The translations under genes were made by a program, and so were the position numbers. 64,000 bases of DNA from JBNKEI01 sp050288705 (GTDB taxonomy: Bacteria > Myxococcota > Myxococcia > Myxococcales > UBA5297), in assembly GCA_050288705.1 (NCBI GenBank), contig JBNKEI010000156.1, positions 9,722 through 73,721 on the forward strand. The letters are read 5' to 3'. Of this stretch, positions 63,207 through 64,000 are shown piece after piece (within the stretch, counting starts at the first letter, position 1; every line of letters starts with the position of its first letter). The notes below the pieces were generated by a model. That model had not been told where the DNA came from. It did not search any database and was given only the letters and a program-made list of their open reading frames with translations.

Positions 63207-63243
63207 AATAGGCTCTTGGAAAGGGGTTATAGGGGGTTGGCAT

Positions 63244-64000
63244 TTATAATTGTGCTTGTTTCACAATACGGACGAGGTCATTGGCGCGAAGATTTTCTGT
63301 TGGTAGACAAGGAGCTTTAAACGCAGTTGCAAGCTGGCCAGCTAGCCCCATACGCATGCGTCCAGGTTCTTCGGTGTCAATCACCACGAAACGCGTTTGT
63401 GGATGACGCTCCGCCACGCGAGCTGCCAGAATTTGAGCCTCGCGATGTGGAGCAGGATTATTGTTTTGAAAAGCGACGTTGGCCCGACCATCGGTTAGCA
63501 GCAATACCAACGGTAAAACGTGGGGATCGCGACGCAAGACTTGAGTCAACACTCGATCTGTTTCGGCAAGGCCGCTACCCAAAGGAGTGCGCCCTCCTAC
63601 TGGTAAAGTTCGTAAAAGACGTGCGGCTTGCTCCACTGAAGGGGTTGGAGGCAACACCAACTGGGCACTTTCTCCGCGAAAAACGATGAGTCCTACTCGA
63701 TCGCGCTTCTGGTAAGCATCTAGAAGCAAACTGAGGATAGCGGTTTTCGTCTCCACCATTCGTTGCTGCGCGCCCATTGAGCCCGATGCATCGACCACAA
63801 AGAGCAAGAGGTTGCCAACTTTGCGTTCTCGAACACGTTCGCGAATGTCCTGAGAATCGATGATGACCGCGAGCCGACTATCACGTTCCATGCGGCGTAC
63901 TCGCTGATACGGAGCAGCAGCGCGTAGGGTGGCGTCAAAGGCCAAGTCGTTTCGCAGACGGCGGGGAGTTGAGCAGATGTAACGCCCTTGGCGCGTGGCT
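63244..64000 (-). CDS. bchD: Chelatase subunit D-type VWA protein (5' partial)
   Basis: The frame stays open to the window edge (the true start lies beyond 64000). Shown is a C-terminal VWA domain with MIDAS motif VVDASGSMG, the second Asp in LTDGRAN, and the conserved stretch upstream FDATLRAAAPYQRVRR seen in BchD/ChlD proteins. A TTG at 63945 is not the start. It forms the I:D ring of the chelatase with the next gene. Same direction and 37-base gap to bchI. Confidence 0.85.
   Translation of the reverse strand, partial: ATRQGRYICSTPRRLRNDLAFDATLRAAAPYQRVRRMERDSRLAVIIDSQDIRERVRERKVGNLLLFVVDASGSMGAQQRMVETKTAILSLLLDAYQKRDRVGLIVFRGESAQLVLPPTPSVEQAARLLRTLPVGGRTPLGSGLAETDRVLTQVLRRDPHVLPLVLLLTDGRANVAFQNNNPAPHREAQILAARVAERHPQTRFVVIDTEEPGRMRMGLAGQLATAFKAPCLPTENLRANDLVRIVKQAQL

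Overview
The window reads as a contiguous piece of a low- to mid-GC (by eye roughly 45-48 %) Gram-negative chromosome. Two things point to a deltaproteobacterial, myxobacteria-like (Myxococcota/Polyangia) host. One is a GKAEG-tailed Rpn-type protein at 7410-8318, a type common in myxobacteria. The other is an EF-G (51787-53862) with the P-loop wording of the mitochondrial EFG1/'spd' subfamily of spirochaetes, planctomycetes and deltaproteobacteria. Free-living myxobacteria are usually very GC-rich, so a low-GC or reduced relative is my best guess. This is inference, with no database check.

Layout. 1-5.4 kb: the end of a HEAT-like protein, a large beta-propeller/patatin phospholipase-like protein on the minus strand, an AT-rich gap and a VapBC-type toxin-antitoxin pair. 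5.5-12.7 kb: birA, an overlooked 59-residue DUF4405-like membrane protein, a type II/IV secretion ATPase N-domain protein, the Rpn-like protein, a phosphofructokinase with PPi-type residues, a DEAD-box helicase and rpoH. 12.9-15.8 kb: yceD-rpmF-plsX-fabH, in which FabH has Ser in place of its catalytic Cys. 16.0-21.6 kb: ilvB-ilvN-leuA-cimA, isoleucine/leucine synthesis from a citramalate start. 22.1-29.2 kb: a complete compact histidine operon hisG-(hisD-hisC fusion)-hisB-hisH-hisA-hisF-hisIE. 29.2-34.3 kb: two convergent fused sugar-phosphate enzymes, OtsA-OtsB (trehalose) and ManA-phosphohexomutase. 34.4-36.6 kb: a V4R sensor-histidine kinase-response regulator operon. 36.8-39.6 kb: uvrA.

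39.7-45.1 kb is the most notable accessory locus: a class II lanthipeptide cluster read on the minus strand. It has two tandem precursor genes, a LanM with a Cys-Cys-Gly zinc motif (ProcM-like), and a radical SAM enzyme whose C-terminal SPASM-like region has lost its cysteines. No LanT transporter/protease lies in the window. The region upstream of the precursors holds nested inverted repeats built on GAGAC/GTCTC.

45.4-50.5 kb: a bacterial eRF1-like protein and an Mla/MCE lipid-transport operon, extended by a five-haem NapC/NrfH-like cytochrome and a HExxH lipoprotein. 50.5-58.6 kb (minus strand): a P-loop ATPase fused to a SLOG-like domain, fusA, tRNA-Val(CAC) with a terminator, a lipoprotein, a GT-C-like membrane protein, a coiled-coil protein, an FmdB zinc ribbon and nikR. 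58.7-62.2 kb is a decayed accessory stretch: an AAA/nuclease protein, a broken Vps62-like gene, a possible STAS-like protein and a degenerate transposase. 62.2-64 kb: bchI/bchD-type AAA+ chelatase subunits whose composition looks more GC-rich; the last gene runs off the window.
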